Origin: Argentina anserina
Lineage: Eukaryota; Streptophyta; Magnoliopsida; Rosales; Rosaceae
Length of the DNA stretch: 64,000 nt
Assembly: GCF_933775445.1 (NCBI RefSeq)
Contig: NC_065874.1
Location: 3,739,001-3,803,000, forward strand
Reading direction: 5' to 3'
This document shows positions 48,913-61,717 of the stretch, in pieces; position 1 is the stretch's first letter; each line of letters opens with the position of its first letter. The notes below the pieces were generated by a model. The model did no database searches. It was given only the letters and a program-made list of their open reading frames with translations, and was not told where the DNA came from. The position numbers and the translations under genes were made by a program.

Positions 48913-49760
48913 ACAATTATGTACTTCGGAGTTAGACACTCCAATACATAAATGTATTGAAATTAACAAAAAATAAATTTCTTTGAAATGAGTATTTGAA
49001 CATATTGAGGTAACACCTTGGTTCAAATTGTAAACAAAGAATGACCACGAAAAGGATGGCAGCAAGGATCGATGGTAAACCACTGAGCTGAGGATAAATG
49101 CAGAGAGAATGATGAAAATTTGGAGAATTATGAGATCTGCTTTGTTCTTAATGAACCATAAACTAGTAGGTACTAAGCAGTCCAACTTGATGAGCTTGTT
49201 GGGTCATTATACATTACAACTTGATGAAATATTTTTCCATTAAAAATATACAAAAGGAATCAAAAGTGAATTGTTTGTTGAATCATGACTTGTTCATTGT
49301 TCAAAAATAAAAAAATCTACATGAAAATGAATGAAAACTTCTTCTAATCAAAGCTAACTCTGGACCTTTTAAACTACAATGTTAGCTTAATACCATTGCG
49401 CTCTTGGCTTGCTTTGACTTTAACTTATCCTTCAAAGGATGACCAGTCAACTGTGAATCTCTTTGTCTGAGTCAATTTCATACCTATACACACAAGGAGT
49501 GCATGAAGCAAGAAATGGAGTGTCCACAGCAATTGCACAAACAAGCACACATTAAACGCGTTTGTACAGCCATTTCTTACAGTCAAAAGCAACCTTTTAG
49601 AACAAAGAACAAAGAATCGCTTAAAAGTTTCAGTCTTTAAAACCAAAGCCGCCATCAAAAAACCAAGACAAAAACACCCCCTAATAACTTAATACATAGA
49701 CCCTTCTTCTTCTTGTTCTTCTTTCTCTTTGGACATTGAAGACAGAGACCCTTTGTTCCT
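48913..49760. other. Upstream region of the MACPF gene
   Basis: Low-complexity AT-rich flank. A CT-rich stretch at about 49705-49735 lies in the probable 5' leader. I see no other gene. Confidence 0.45.
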
Positions 49761-52700
49761 ATGGCAGCAAGAAACCTGAGTTCAGAAGTTTTGAAGACCA
49801 CTTTGTCAAACTCAATCCAAGCTCTTGGTCGAGGCTTTGATGTGACTTCAGATATTAGGCTTCTGTATTGCAAAGGAGCACCTGGGTCAAGGCTTGTGAA
49901 TCTGGATGAGAGTAAGGCTAAAGATCTTGCTGTTTCTGATGGGCTTGTGGTGCCAAACGTGCCTGCTGATATTGACTGCTCACCTGGGAAGAGAACCATT
50001 GAGAGAGTCCCTGTCTGTAGCTTCCATGAGGTGATTGCTGATCCATCTTTGGTTCATGGGTTATATCCTTTTATTTTATTAAGATTGGAACTTTGGATTG
50101 GTCTTGTGCTCAAGAAGTGTTCTAAGGTGTATTTAGATTCTGTGATTGTATCTTGGTTTGTTTTAGAAGTTTGATGCTTTGCTTGTATTTTTTGGGTCTA
50201 GGCATTGGTTTATCATCCAAGTTGTGATTATGCATTATAAAGTTTCAGTTGTTTCTGTGCTGGATTTAGTTGAGTTCCATCAACTTGTAGGTCCATTGGG
50301 TTTTACCAGGATGCTTCTAGCTGCTTATGTCATTTATGAAGCTTTGGTTCAGTATTAGGTTTGCTCGGATTTAGCATCTTTGTTAGTTTCCAAGGTTCTA
50401 ATTTAACAGTGAAGTATGATATTTCTTTGCTGGGGTTTTATGGTCCAATGGATTGGTCTGCAGTTCATGATTTTGTGCGTTGTTTGGGTTTCTAGGATCT
50501 CTACCAGTGATAATTCTCTTAGTTTAGCTTATATATGTTTTCGTCTTCATACAATTCTCTTAGTTTAGTTTACAAGTGTATCGTCTAAGAATTAGCAAAG
50601 ATTGGATCCTTTTCTCTTCTGGGATTCTGACTTTCAAATGCTTTCCTTTGAAATTGCAGATGGCAGAATACTTTAATAAGAAATCAGGTTTATCTACCCG
50701 CATACCTCTGGGAAGCTTCAATGCCATGTTTAATTTTACTGGTTCTTGGCAAGTTGATGCAGCAGCAACCAAATACCTTGCTATGGTTGGATACTTTATT
50801 CCTATATACAAAGTTAACTTGGAAACAGAAAATTTGGTTCTGCGTGATGAAATCAAACATGCTGTTCCTTACTCTTGGGATCCTGCAGCTTTGGCAAGGT
50901 AAGCAACTATATATATTGTTTAAGTCATTTTACTTTAAACCTGACAGATTAATGCCCAATATATCTAACAGAGTTCTAATATTCTCAGTAAAACACTTAT
51001 ATAAAAGGTTATATGCTTAATCAGATTTAAAGGACAATGTTATTTGGCAGTGCCCGTTGAGTGATTACTTGCCATACTTGGTGTAACAACTGTCATTGCA
51101 TATATTTTTCTGCAAACTTATTTTGATCAATAGGTGATGATTTGCATTCGAAAAACTTGATGATGATGATGAAATAATTGTTTAACATATGCTCATATAA
51201 ATAGGGATGTACTTAAATCTTAAATTGGTCTGTACTTTGTGCAGATATGTGCACTAAAAAGGATACTAAAAACTTATTGAAACATGATTTAGTACTAAAG
51301 AGAAGCTTACTGGTATGCGTTCTGTGAAAATTCTTTATGCTGTATGGTGCTTGTAAATGGTGCCCCATTGGTTCATATTGAAGAGATTAAATTGCTCCAA
51401 CCTGCAATGTGTTCACAACTAAGTACCAAATGTTTCTCTGAATGAATAACTAAGAGTAATTCAGTTACGGAGATAATTATCTTGACATATTTTTTGTTGG
51501 TCTTTGGCTTGTTCTATTTATACATATATATGTTTACTTTTTGTCCTTCAGTTGACATGTTTTCTTGATCATGTTCAGTTTTATTGAGAACTTTGGTACA
51601 CATATAGTCACGTCGGCGACAATTGGTGGAAGAGATGTGGTCTATGTTAGGCAGCACCAGTCATCTCCTTTATCATTATCAGACATTCAGAATTATGTGA
51701 AAGACATCGGTGATGATAGGTTTATTGACTCAAAAGGCCAGTCAAGTGCTGGCCCCTTAAAATACAAGGACAAGGTTTGTGTCGTATGCATTTCCTTTGT
51801 GTGTGTGTTGTCTCCTATGTCATTATCAGACATTTAGAATTACGTAAAAGACAACAGTGTATGATAATTTTCTCGGCTCAAAAGGCCAGTCAAGGGATGG
51901 CCCCATCAAATACAAGGACAAGGTCATTCAAAGGAGACTTTATTTTCTACCTTCCACTGATTTTAACTTCCAAGTCTGTTGTAGTAAATTTTGTTTTTGG
52001 GCAACTCCATACCATAAGGGTCCAAACCGTCAAGTTGATTTCCTGAGGAATGAAAAAGACTAAAATCTGAAGTTCCGGTTGAATTTAGTGTCACTTCTCC
52101 CAATTGAAATTACTTCTCATTGTTCTGACCATTTACATTTTTCTTTCTTTCTCTAGGATGTTACGGTCATCTTCAGGAGGAGGGGAGGTGATGATCTTGA
52201 GCAGAGTCATACCAAGTGGGCGGAGACAGTACAACTAGCACCAGATGTGATCAATATGACATTTACACCTATTGTTTCTCTTCTTGAAGGAGTGCCCGGA
52301 ATAAAGCACTTGAGCCGTGCAATTGAGTTATATCTAGAGTGTAAGCCCCAATATCAGAGTTCCTTATTCTTTTCTTTTCCCAGTCATCAGTCAAGTTTAC
52401 ATCTTATTTTCTTTAATGCAACTGTGAATCTAATCCAATGGCCATTATTATATGTATTTTAGATCTTAATGTCAGTATTATCGTGAATTATTTTAAAAAT
52501 AGTCATTATTTTGAATCTTAATGGGCATTATTTTGAATTATGACAGGACCCTAAGTAAACAATGCACTATTTAATTCTACCAACTAGGGAAGAATACCTC
52601 TAAGACTTCATTTTTTTAGATACTAATCACCTTTCTTTTTCTGAAGAAAAGAGAAAACCGCCATATTCATTTCAGCGCAAAGAAGTATTGAGTGGTCATT

Positions 52701-54369
52701 TTTTATGAAGATAATTTTACCTCAATTTAAAATAATATTTGGCTTGAATAGAAAGAAAATAGAGGCTAGGGCAGTTAAGTTGATGTCCTTGTAGTTCTTG
52801 GTCTAGCCTGGAGCAGTGATATGCAGTGGGGCAGAAGATTGCTAAGTAAAAGTGATATTGTCAGATTTGAAAAACACTTTTGTGCCTTCTAAACCTTGTC
52901 ATATATTGCTTATTAAATACATGTAATTTTGAACGTTTCTGTTACCCAAGCTTGTGAAGTTGAGAAAATTGTCCTGCATATTATACTTTGTTGCCCCAAT
53001 GGCACCTACAGAATCTTTAGAATGAAGAAAGCCACAATATTGCTGTGAGATTTATCCTTATCATAGACTATAAGCACACAGTATCATGTTGTAAATTCAG
53101 GATCTGGGTTTGTATTTGTATTTGTATTTGGTTTTTTTTTGGGTAGGGCTTTTACCTTTTGGTCCCCCTCCTAACATGCTGTTTTTTTTAAAAAAAATAC
53201 TGATAGGCCAGAAAGGAAATGAAGTCTCTTTATCCTATTTTCATGGGTTTTAGGAATCGTAATCCAGTATTTCTTTTGGTCTTTCTACAACTTGGAGTTG
53301 CAGTTTTCACTTTTTTTTTCAAGTTTTGTGTTTGCGATTTTGTTTCTAACATTTATGTTTGTAACTTTTTACCAGACAAACCACCGATTGAAGATCTGCA
53401 GTATTTCCTGGACTTTCAAATTGCTCAAGTTTGGGCCCCAGAGCAAAAAAATCTGCAAAGGAAAGAACCTGTCTGTTCATCCCTTCAGTTCAGCTTGATG
53501 GGTCCCAAGCTTTATATCAGTCCGGATCAGGTATGTATCTTGGTTCCTATTAGTCATTTAATAGCTGGTCCCATCAAATTATTGCATGGACTGACTCATT
53601 CCTTCAACATGTCATCTAACATTCAGCTATTTGGCTATTTATAGATTCCCTTATCCTATATTGTCTCACATTCACTATACGTATCTTCCTTTCTGTCCAA
53701 CAGTAATGTCACTCTACCTATGTTGAAAAATTGTTGCTTCTGCAGGTAACAGTAGGCCGTAAGCCTGTCACAGGGCTCAGGCTTAACCTGGAAGGCAGCA
53801 AGCAGAACCGACTTGCTATACATTTGCAGCATCTAGTGTCCCTTCCCAAGATTCTTCAACCCCACTGGGATGCACATATGGCCATAGGTGCACCTAGGTG
53901 GCAAGGTCCAGAGGAGCAAGATAGTCGTTGGTTTGAGCCAATCAAGTGGAAGAACTTCTCCCACGTAAGCACTGCACCAATAGAGCATGTAGAAACTTCT
54001 ATTGGTGACCTGTCTGGTGTTCACATTGTCACCGGAGCGCAGCTTGGCGTTTGGGATTTTGGCGCCAAAAATGTTTTGCACCTCAAACTCCTCTTTTCAA
54101 AAGTACCAGGCTGCACAATCCGACGGTCGGTGTGGGATCACAGTCCCGCCACCCCTTCTGCACAGAGGCCTGATGGCTCTTCTTCGTCACATTCAAATAA
54201 TAGAAACTCTGAAGACAAAAAGGACAAACTAGGAAAGTTAGTAGACTTGACAGAAATGTCAAAGGGGCCTCAAGATATCCCTGGACATTGGTTAGTCACA
54301 GGAGCTAAGCTTGGAGTGGACAAGGGAAAGATTGTATTGCGTGTAAAATACTCCTTGCTAAATTACTGA
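49761..54369 (+). CDS. MACPF domain protein (CAD1/NSL1-like)
   Basis: Six exons: 49761-50030, 50660-50898, 51579-51774, 52157-52340, 53376-53530, 53746-54369. They total 1668 nt and give 555 aa with no stop. The N-terminus (ALGRGFDVTSDIRLLYCKG) is typical of plant MACPF proteins. Exon 2 carries LGSFNAMFNFTGSWQVDAAA. Exon 3 has FGTHIVTSATIGG, fitting the MACPF signature (aromatic)-G-T-H-x7-GG. The C-terminal half contains VTGAQLGVWDFGAKNVLHLKL and VTGAKLGV, repeats usual in the family. Plant members such as CAD1 and NSL1 restrain salicylic-acid-linked cell death, and pore formation has not been shown for most. Which subgroup this belongs to is unresolved. Intron 3 includes a decayed copy of the exon 3 end. 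The start is the first ATG and agrees with family N-termini. Confidence 0.92.
51810..51923 (+). pseudogene. Decayed partial duplicate of MACPF exon 3
   Basis: Intron 3 contains a second copy of the last part of exon 3 (source 51663-51776) displaced by 147 bp. It still shows CATTATCAGACATT, AAAAGGCCAGTCAAG and AAATACAAGGACAAGGT. A CAG to TAG change and small indels make it unusable, and its donor has become GGTCATT. It was never in phase to extend the protein. Confidence 0.88.
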
Positions 54370-57066
54370 TCCTCTGCCCTTTTTGAAGGTAAATTGTAGG
54401 TTTTTTCTCCACTAAATGACTACTTAGTCAATCATTCTTTGCACAGGCAATCCCTGAGTTCTTTCATGTACATTTTGTCCCTGTCATCTTCAATTGATGG
54501 TCACCTCATCGTTTATCTGCAGGCTTTTCATTTAAAATTGGTTGAGATTTTTTCGTTCTTTAATCAGACGACAATTTTCATATGTTGAATAATCATATAC
54601 CAGATGTTCATTTATCTATAAATCCTTCCCAGTGACATCAGTGCTTGTGTGTTATAATTAGGAGTTTGTTTGATGATGCAAGGCTTCTTCTTTTATGTAT
54701 GTTTTATCAGTTTTGAGTGCATATCAACTTAGACAAAGACTGAAGGAACATTTTACCATTTTGGCAGCTCTTTTATATTTGGTGGGAGAAAAATGATCCC
54801 ATCAACTTGTTCAGAATCCATTTTGACTTTTTGATGAGCTTCAGTGAAATTAGATTCCATTATTTAGAGAAGTACTGTAATCTTCTTTTGTGAAGTACTT
54901 CCAATCAATGAGACGTGGGTAACAATAGATTAGTGATAGAAACTATGGCCTTATAGTAAAGCTCTATGCTTGTGAAGTGAGACAACAGTAACTACAGTTG
55001 AGTGATGAGTACCATGCACTTGTCTCCCTTTTAAACAAACCCAGAGACAGAGCGACTTAGTCTATCATTTTCACCATGTATTTTACATAAATGCTTCATA
55101 TAGATTTATAAGTTATACACACTACTGGATAGTTCTACCAGAAGCTTAAATGTAATTTAAGCCGTCGGGAACTTCATTGTTTGCTCCCAACTTTTAGCGT
55201 ACACAACACCAATGTCAATCCACTGCTTCATGATGATGCAAGGCTTCTTTCTTTCATGTCTGTTTCAATCGTTTAAATGCATATCAAGCTAAAGCATATT
55301 TGTTCCAATATATGCTTACACATGCAAACTCTGAACACCACAACGCGTATAAAAGTTGGCTGAGACTGACATGTAGGATTTTACTGAAATATAATACATT
55401 CGTGTACACACCTTTCTTAACCTCCATGATTTAGGAAGTACTTCATAGCTGCAACCGGGAGAGGCAAATTGAGAATCAATCACAGAATGACATAGTTGAA
55501 TTTTGAGGTAGTTTGTCAGCTTTCTGTTTAATATTCTCGTTTCCAGGGTAACAACATACAGGTCCTTTTTCATGTTATAATCCAAAGCTCTATCAGACAT
55601 GGCATTTGTATTAACAAAATGAAGAGATGTGACTACGTGAAAACTATGTTGCTGTGATCTTGATCTGTAAATAATTTCTGCAAAAAGCGACTGGTAAGTT
55701 GCTAGTGTCCAAAAGCAAAGGTTCTCTAAGAGCAAGGACAGGCTCGGTGACCCTGCTGTTCAGATGCTTTTGGAATTGGGTGAAAATAGACTCTTGTGAT
55801 TTCTCCGGTGTAACATTTCTAGAGTTAGATCGTGACAAGTACTTGCGTTTTTGGAATTAACTCAACTAGTACTCTTTGAATACTTCATCCCTACGCGATG
55901 TACTTTTCTTTTCCTTCTTATGAATCGTTCAATCTATTCTTTTGCTCAATTTTGTTGCATTATTGTAAAGAGCTTCTGCATGTTTTCTTGTGTAGACAGG
56001 AAACAATGAACCCCTAGATGTAATATGAAATGTTGCAACTTTTGGATTTTGTTAGTGTCAATTTTCAGCTGGTAATTAAAACTCATTTTCATTATGAGTA
56101 GTTGTCTAGCTTCCTGCATTATCCATTTTTTTTAGGGTTATATATATAGACTCAAATTCTACTACCCAAACTTCTACTTCATGTTTTATCCAGTTTCAGT
56201 TTTGATCCTCCAATTGAACACCAAAAATAACACTATTCTCACGTCCTACTATCATTGTGCTCCTTTTTTAATGCATTTTTATACAGTGCTTCTGTTTTCA
56301 TTTGTGGACAAGAAATTATGAACCATGAATTAGGAAATCTTGCAAAAAAAAAAATTAAAGGAAATCTATCACGAAAGACCTATATTAGAACTTCTCTATT
56401 TCACTATGGTTAGGTACAACCGTACAACAACTGGTGTTAGCTTCCCCCATTTCATGAATGCAATAAAATGTTCTAGTATAACAAAAATAATTAACTCTCC
56501 GTTAATTACACTTAATCATATTGCACTTCATTGTTCAAACAATAATATCGGTTCTAATTATTAACTTCTAACGTTTTACCTAAAGTATATATATGTTTAG
56601 GCGTCTTCAACGTCTTGTGTATAAACTCACACAAATGAGCTCTGCGAACAAATGTAGAAAATTGACTTCCCAACTCTTATACAGAGCACAAACACAATGA
56701 CATACACAGTTTGCTAAGCATCGTCAGACATTACGATAATTTGTTCTTAACTAAATAGTAAAGGTTGAAGGGGTAGCTCTCACTCTGCCGTCGTCGTACA
56801 TGTTTCCTCTTGTCCAATGTTTGACAAAGTCGTTCGAATCTCTTTCACTTCAAGTCGGCAACGTTATAGCAAAACATGCACCAGCATTCCAACAAAACTC
56901 GAGGGCATTCTGGTCATGACAAATTATGTCTCTCGTCATCAACTTACATAGTTCCCACAACCGTTTCTTCATTGCTGAAGCCTTATATATACAAACCTAA
57001 GTTTCATTCAGACTCTCATCAACACATAATTCTTCTGAAGCCTAGCTCAAGATATACCTTGTAGCT
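54370..57066. other. Intergenic between MACPF and NPF genes
   Basis: Holds the MACPF 3' flank and the NPF promoter. A short imperfect direct duplication (GATGATGCAAGGCTTCTT at about 54672 and 55232) is visible. Minus-strand frames at 55316-55838 show no family features. I see no gene. Confidence 0.45.
56984..56991 (+). promoter_or_regulatory. Probable TATA box of the NPF gene
   Basis: TATATATA lies about 75 bp before the ATG at 57067, which leaves a short 5' leader if transcription starts 25-35 bp downstream. Assigned by position only. Confidence 0.5.
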
Positions 57067-59241
57067 ATGGAGATGGTAAGTTTAACTAATGTGTGCCTGT
57101 GTCTTTTTATGTTACGTCGATTTTGATCTTACTAATTAGTGATCTTTACTGCCACCCCAGGAGAAGAAGTTTGATTTTGTTGAAGGAAAGGTGGATTGGA
57201 AGGGAAGAACAGCCGTGAAACAAAAGCATGGAGGAATGAGAACTGCTTTTCTCATACTAGGTAAAATTATGAGACTCAAATTGTAATATGGTACATAAAA
57301 TCACTGGCATACTTTGGTAAAATATTCAATATAACAATGTCTGTGCTGCAGCAACATTTGCTTTTGAGAACATGGCGACTTTGGCGCTTGCTGTGAACTT
57401 GGTTACATACTTCAATGGGGTGATGCATTTCGAAATATCTGATGCTGCTAACCAGCTTACCAACTTTGCCGGCACAGGTTACATTCTCTCGATTTTCATG
57501 GCAATCCTTGCAGACACCTTCGTCGGCCGCTTCAAAACCCTTCTCATTTCAGCTTGCTTGGAGTTCGTGGTAAGCAAAACTTACTCAAACTTCCATAATC
57601 TGTGCATTTTCTGTTCAATTAAATTTTGATCTCTTCCGTGACAAAATTTTAATTCTAACATTCTTCAGGGGCTAGCGTTACTAACTGTGCAAGCTCACTA
57701 TCCGAAGCTCCAGCCACCAGTCTGTAATGTGTTTGATCCAACCTCTACTTGCGAGAAAGTAAGTGGTGGCAATGCGGCTTTGCTTTTCATTGCTCTCTAC
57801 ATATTGGCAGCCGGATCTGCAGGAGTCAAAGCCGCCTTGCCTTCACATGGTGCTGATCAATTCGAAGAGAAAGATCCGAAAGAGGCGAAGAAGATGTCTA
57901 GCTTCTTCAATCTTCTCTTACTAGCAGTATGTTTGGGTGGTGTTGTGAGCCTAACACTAATTGTGTGGATCCAAGACAATAGAGGATGGGATTGGGGATT
58001 TGGGATTTCTACAATCGCCATGTTCTTAGGTGTCGTCGTCTTCTTCTCCGGATTGCCTATGTACCGGATACAACCTATCCGAGGAACTAGTGCCATAATC
58101 GAAATTATACAGGTTTTTTTCCATGACAGTGATGACACATACATAATTTATCTATGAATACTTCCAAACCATACTATGTTTCTTCAGACCAATTACTTAC
58201 ATCACAAGTAACTAACTACTTCTCCACGCCCTTTATCAGGTGTATGTCGCAGCAATCCGCAACCGAAATCTCACCCTTCCTTCTGACCCTTCAGATCTCT
58301 ATGAGATCGACGCAGACAAGGAAGCTTCAATTGAAGAAGAATTCCTACCTCACAGACCCATTTTCGGCTTCTTGGACAAGGCAGCAGTTAAACGAGGGCC
58401 AAATGATATTCCCGGATCTCTAAACCCATGGAAGCTTTGCAGAGTCACCCAAGTCGAAAATGCAAAGATATTACTAGGCATGGTGCCCATATTCCTCTGC
58501 ACAATTATAATGACTCTTTGCTTGGCTCAGCTTCAAACCTTTTCCATCCAACAAGGCGTGACCATGGACACCAGCGTCACTAAACACTTCAAAATCCCAC
58601 CAGCCTCACTTCCCATCCTCCCGGTTATGTTTCTCGTCATCATAATCCCCGTCTATGACCGCATCTTTGTACCCGTGGCCAGCAAAATCACCGGCATTCC
58701 CTCCGGAATCACCCATCTACAGCGCATAGGCGTCGGCCTAGTCCTCTCCTGCGTCTCCATGGGCGTGGCCGGAATCATGGAAGTCAAGAGAAAAGACGTC
58801 GCAAGAGACAACAACATGCTGGATGCAATCCCAGTGCTGCAGCCACTGCCCATCAGCACATTCTGGCTATCATTCCAGTACTTCATTTTCGGAATTGCCG
58901 ACATGTTCACCTACGTCGGTCTTCTCGAGTTCTTCTACTCCGAGGCACCAAAAGCGCTCAAGTCGATCTCGACTTGCTTCCTGTGGAGCTCAATGGCACT
59001 TGGGTACTTCTTCAGCACAGTGTTGGTTAAGATTGTTAATGCAGCAACACATGGGAACAATGGGGGTTGGTTGGCTGGGAACAACATCAACAGGAACAAT
59101 TTGAACCTTTTCTACTGGTTACTTTCAGGGATGAGCTTCTTGAACTTCTTCATCTATCTGTTTGTTGCAAGGAAGTACAAGTATAGGCCAGGGAGTCCTA
59201 TGCTGGTCTCGAAAGAGGAGAAGGAAGAGGATGACCTCTAA
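57067..59241 (+). CDS. NPF (NRT1/PTR family) transporter, probably NPF4-like
   Basis: Five exons: 57067-57075, 57161-57260, 57352-57569, 57669-58112, 58240-59241. They sum to 1773 nt (590 aa). The first coding exon is only 9 nt (MEM). The N-terminus ([21 protein letters not shown]) is the standard NPF opening. Residues [18 protein letters not shown] occupy TM1, where many NPFs have ExxER, so proton-coupling Glu residues of that motif are not all present. Roughly 12 TM helices are expected, with the central loop between TM6 and TM7 around [20 protein letters not shown]. Resemblance to the NPF4 group ([32 protein letters not shown]) is from memory of the family. NPF members carry nitrate, peptides, ABA or gibberellin, and the substrate cannot be told here. 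Plasma membrane likely. Confidence 0.92.
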
Positions 59242-60118
59242 GAGAGCTTATCAAGCTAAAAAAAATACACAGAGAATTTAATCATGTATGGGGTTTAATA
59301 TGTAACGGGTACAAATTAGATACTTTTCAATACATAATTCAACTGTCAGTTTGTTTCCTTTAAGCTAGTAATTGTAACTAATCAATTTGTTGTGTTCATC
59401 AAACGTAAAATTATGATGAGGAAGTTCAATGCACCAGTAGCACCTGGTGTCAAAAACTCACAGTCAATTATGTTTACTTGATGAAGTAGAAAGGAAGAAA
59501 CACATGCAATAAAAAAACAAAATCAGACACCTGAATCACATATTTAAAGCAAACAGAAGGAATGACGTCTGAAAAGAAGAAAAAAAATTGAAAAAGAGGG
59601 AACCTGTCAGACAGCCAAGCAACCACCCCAGACTTGGGTGAACCAAGCTGAGAACGATCATCTACAGCCATGGTGACCCGAAGATCACCAGCCGTTAATC
59701 ACGCTCTGGCCGCATGGCTTTGCTTCATCCACCAGGTTTAGATTCCTGTCTCCTTAGAAATCAAGGATACAGAGGTACGATCCTATATAACAGATCCTGT
59801 TCAAGTAAGGTCGTGAACAATAAGCACTTGCTTCTTCACTTAAACGCCTATATTATTTCTTTTTCTCAATGTGGGAGCCTTTCCAGCTTTCCTTCACTGG
59901 TTTTACAGCAGATAGTTGTCTCCAGACTCAATCATAGTATCATACAGAAGCAAAGAATAGATATCCAGCTCGTTTTCGAGTTCATCAAACCCAATCAAAT
60001 ACCAAGTCTTAAAACTCATATTCAAATGCTTGAAATGTTTCTGTATCTATAACGAAATAAAACATGAAAAAAGGCTAGTAGCTGCAATATAACAGAAAAT
60101 GACTACTTCTCCTCCTAT
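59242..60118. other. Intergenic between NPF and CCHC genes (convergent 3' ends)
   Basis: 3' flanks of two convergent genes. On the minus strand, 59671-59600 reads MAVDDRSQLGSPKSGVVAWL and then reaches a donor-like CAG/GTTCCC. It could be an isolated exon, but no partner exon was found. Nothing else seen. Confidence 0.4.
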
Positions 60119-61305
60119 TCAGAAAGGCCATCTCAAGGATACATCAAATTCTCTGCGCTTTCCATCACCGCTATCATCCTTACCACCATTCACCAAAGGG
60201 CACTCTCGCTGCCAATGTCCAGAGCGCCCACACTTGAAGCAGTCATCTTCCCAGTAAGGGCTTTTCCTTCCACCATATGAGTAAACAATGGGGTCTTTGC
60301 TTGAATGCTCCCCTCCCACATTTGGTTGGGCATTGACTGCACTTGCACGCATCTGCCGATCACCTGCAGAAGGGCAATCTCGGGCGAAATGTCCAAGGAG
60401 GCCGCACTTGAAGCATTCGTTTCGCGCAACAGATGGTTTGAGCTTTTTTCCCGTTGTTTTTCCTCCCACCAGAAGAGTAGCCATAACCCGAACCCTGAAT
60501 ATTGAACACAAGAATTTCAGACAAAAGTACTACAGCAGATTGCATATGGACAATGGCAGATTCAAATGTCAAAATGAACTTTCAATAAAGATACTAATCG
60601 AAGTGTCTAACATCACAGAGTTCAAATCAATGATGCTCTACTTAAGTAGACAACTGTTAAGAATACAGAGACCATAGTCGATCGAAGTTCTTCAAAATAT
60701 TAACACTATGATAATACAGTTACAAACAAGGGAGTGTTTAACTGTTACAATTAAGTGAATTAACTTAATTACTTAGGAACAACAGCCGTACCTATGGAAT
60801 TCACTGGTTTAAGAATGAGGATCCAACTCACTTTTTCCTTTACCTTATTAGTCCAATGTACGAACTCTATGAACATTGATCAGACTCTTTTCTAAAAAAT
60901 AAGTACGTTAATGTACTCTGAGCTATGATTCTGAGCTAAGGGAATCATAGTGTAATTAAACTCTGAAAACTATAACACTAGCATACTTTTTTATAACACA
61001 ATACTAATTCACAGCCGCTAGCTACTATAGAAATTGGGGTCGGATATTATTCTGGTTGGCTTGTGTTTTCCATATATAGATCTATGCTAGCTTGTTCGCC
61101 AAAACACACCGCTAGGGCTCTAGATTTCACGCTGGTGTGAAAACCTGACCAAGAATGTCAATTTTCTAAATATAACCTAGAGACACAAATTGACGCCACA
61201 GACGAAAGATTTTAATATATGGTGACTTTTGATCAATGAATTAATACAAAATGGTCAATTATGTAACTAGAAGAGGACCCAAAATGGGATTACCTGAGCT
61301 GCCAT
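60119..61305 (-). CDS. Small CCHC zinc-knuckle protein with apparent frameshift
   Basis: The likely structure is exon 1 at 61305-61294 (MAAQ) with a GTAATC donor, and exon 2 at 60494-60119 with a TTCAG acceptor. Exon 2 opens as GSGYGYSSGGRKNNGKK, a Gly-rich stretch that fits exon 1. The zinc knuckles lie one frame away: CFKCGLLGHFARDC and CFKCGRSGHWQREC (both Cys-x2-Cys-x4-His-x4-Cys). The exon sum of 388 nt is not a multiple of three. An A6 run (60444-60449) is where one base too many would explain the change, giving about 128 residues. Alternatively translation starts at the in-frame ATG near 60485 (MATLLVGGKTT...), giving about 117 residues. CCHC proteins bind single-stranded nucleic acid. 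The specific role is unknown. Confidence 0.65.
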
Positions 61306-61717
61306 CGGCGTTCACTCTCTGACTTTCACCCTCCTCTAGACGAATGTGAATCTTCTCAGGTAAAACCCTAATATAAATAGTGGCATGGATAAATCCTAAT
61401 TGATTAAATTAATTTTTTGTTAAACAAAAAATAATAAAAGTTATCCTTATATAGGAACCAAACGCACCTAGCCACCAGGTGTCATTATCCCCACCGGAGA
61501 AGCCCAAGTATTCTCCATCTTCCCCATTTGGCTTCCTCACTTCACAAGCCTCAGCCACCTTGCAAACCTGCATGTCCACGTGGAGACCTCAGATCCCACC
61601 GCGTCCCCACTCACCCCTTCCTCAAAAACCCTCAAAACCAGCTCTGAACTAAACCATTGACACTCTTCACTGATCACATAGACGGCAAGAGCAAAACAAC
61701 TTACGAAATCGTTTGAG
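61306..61717. other. Shared upstream region of divergent CCHC and oil-body genes
   Basis: Only 412 bp separate the two start codons, so the promoters overlap or are shared. It contains a perfect G-box (61576-61583). The part next to the CCHC gene is AT-rich and the part next to the oil-body gene is C-rich. Confidence 0.6.
61576..61583. promoter_or_regulatory. G-box / ABA-response element
   Basis: CCACGTGG, a palindromic ACGT-core site bound by bZIP and bHLH factors, lies 135 bp before the ATG of the oil body-associated gene. ABRE-type sites are common in seed-maturation promoters, which fits that gene. Confidence 0.6.

Noticed and set aside
55316..55838. Two overlapping minus frames between MACPF and NPF
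   Set aside because: They overlap in different frames, show no family features and have AT-rich intergenic composition.
58653..58910. Minus and alternate-frame ORFs within the NPF last exon
   Set aside because: Shadow frames of a long, clearly coding exon.
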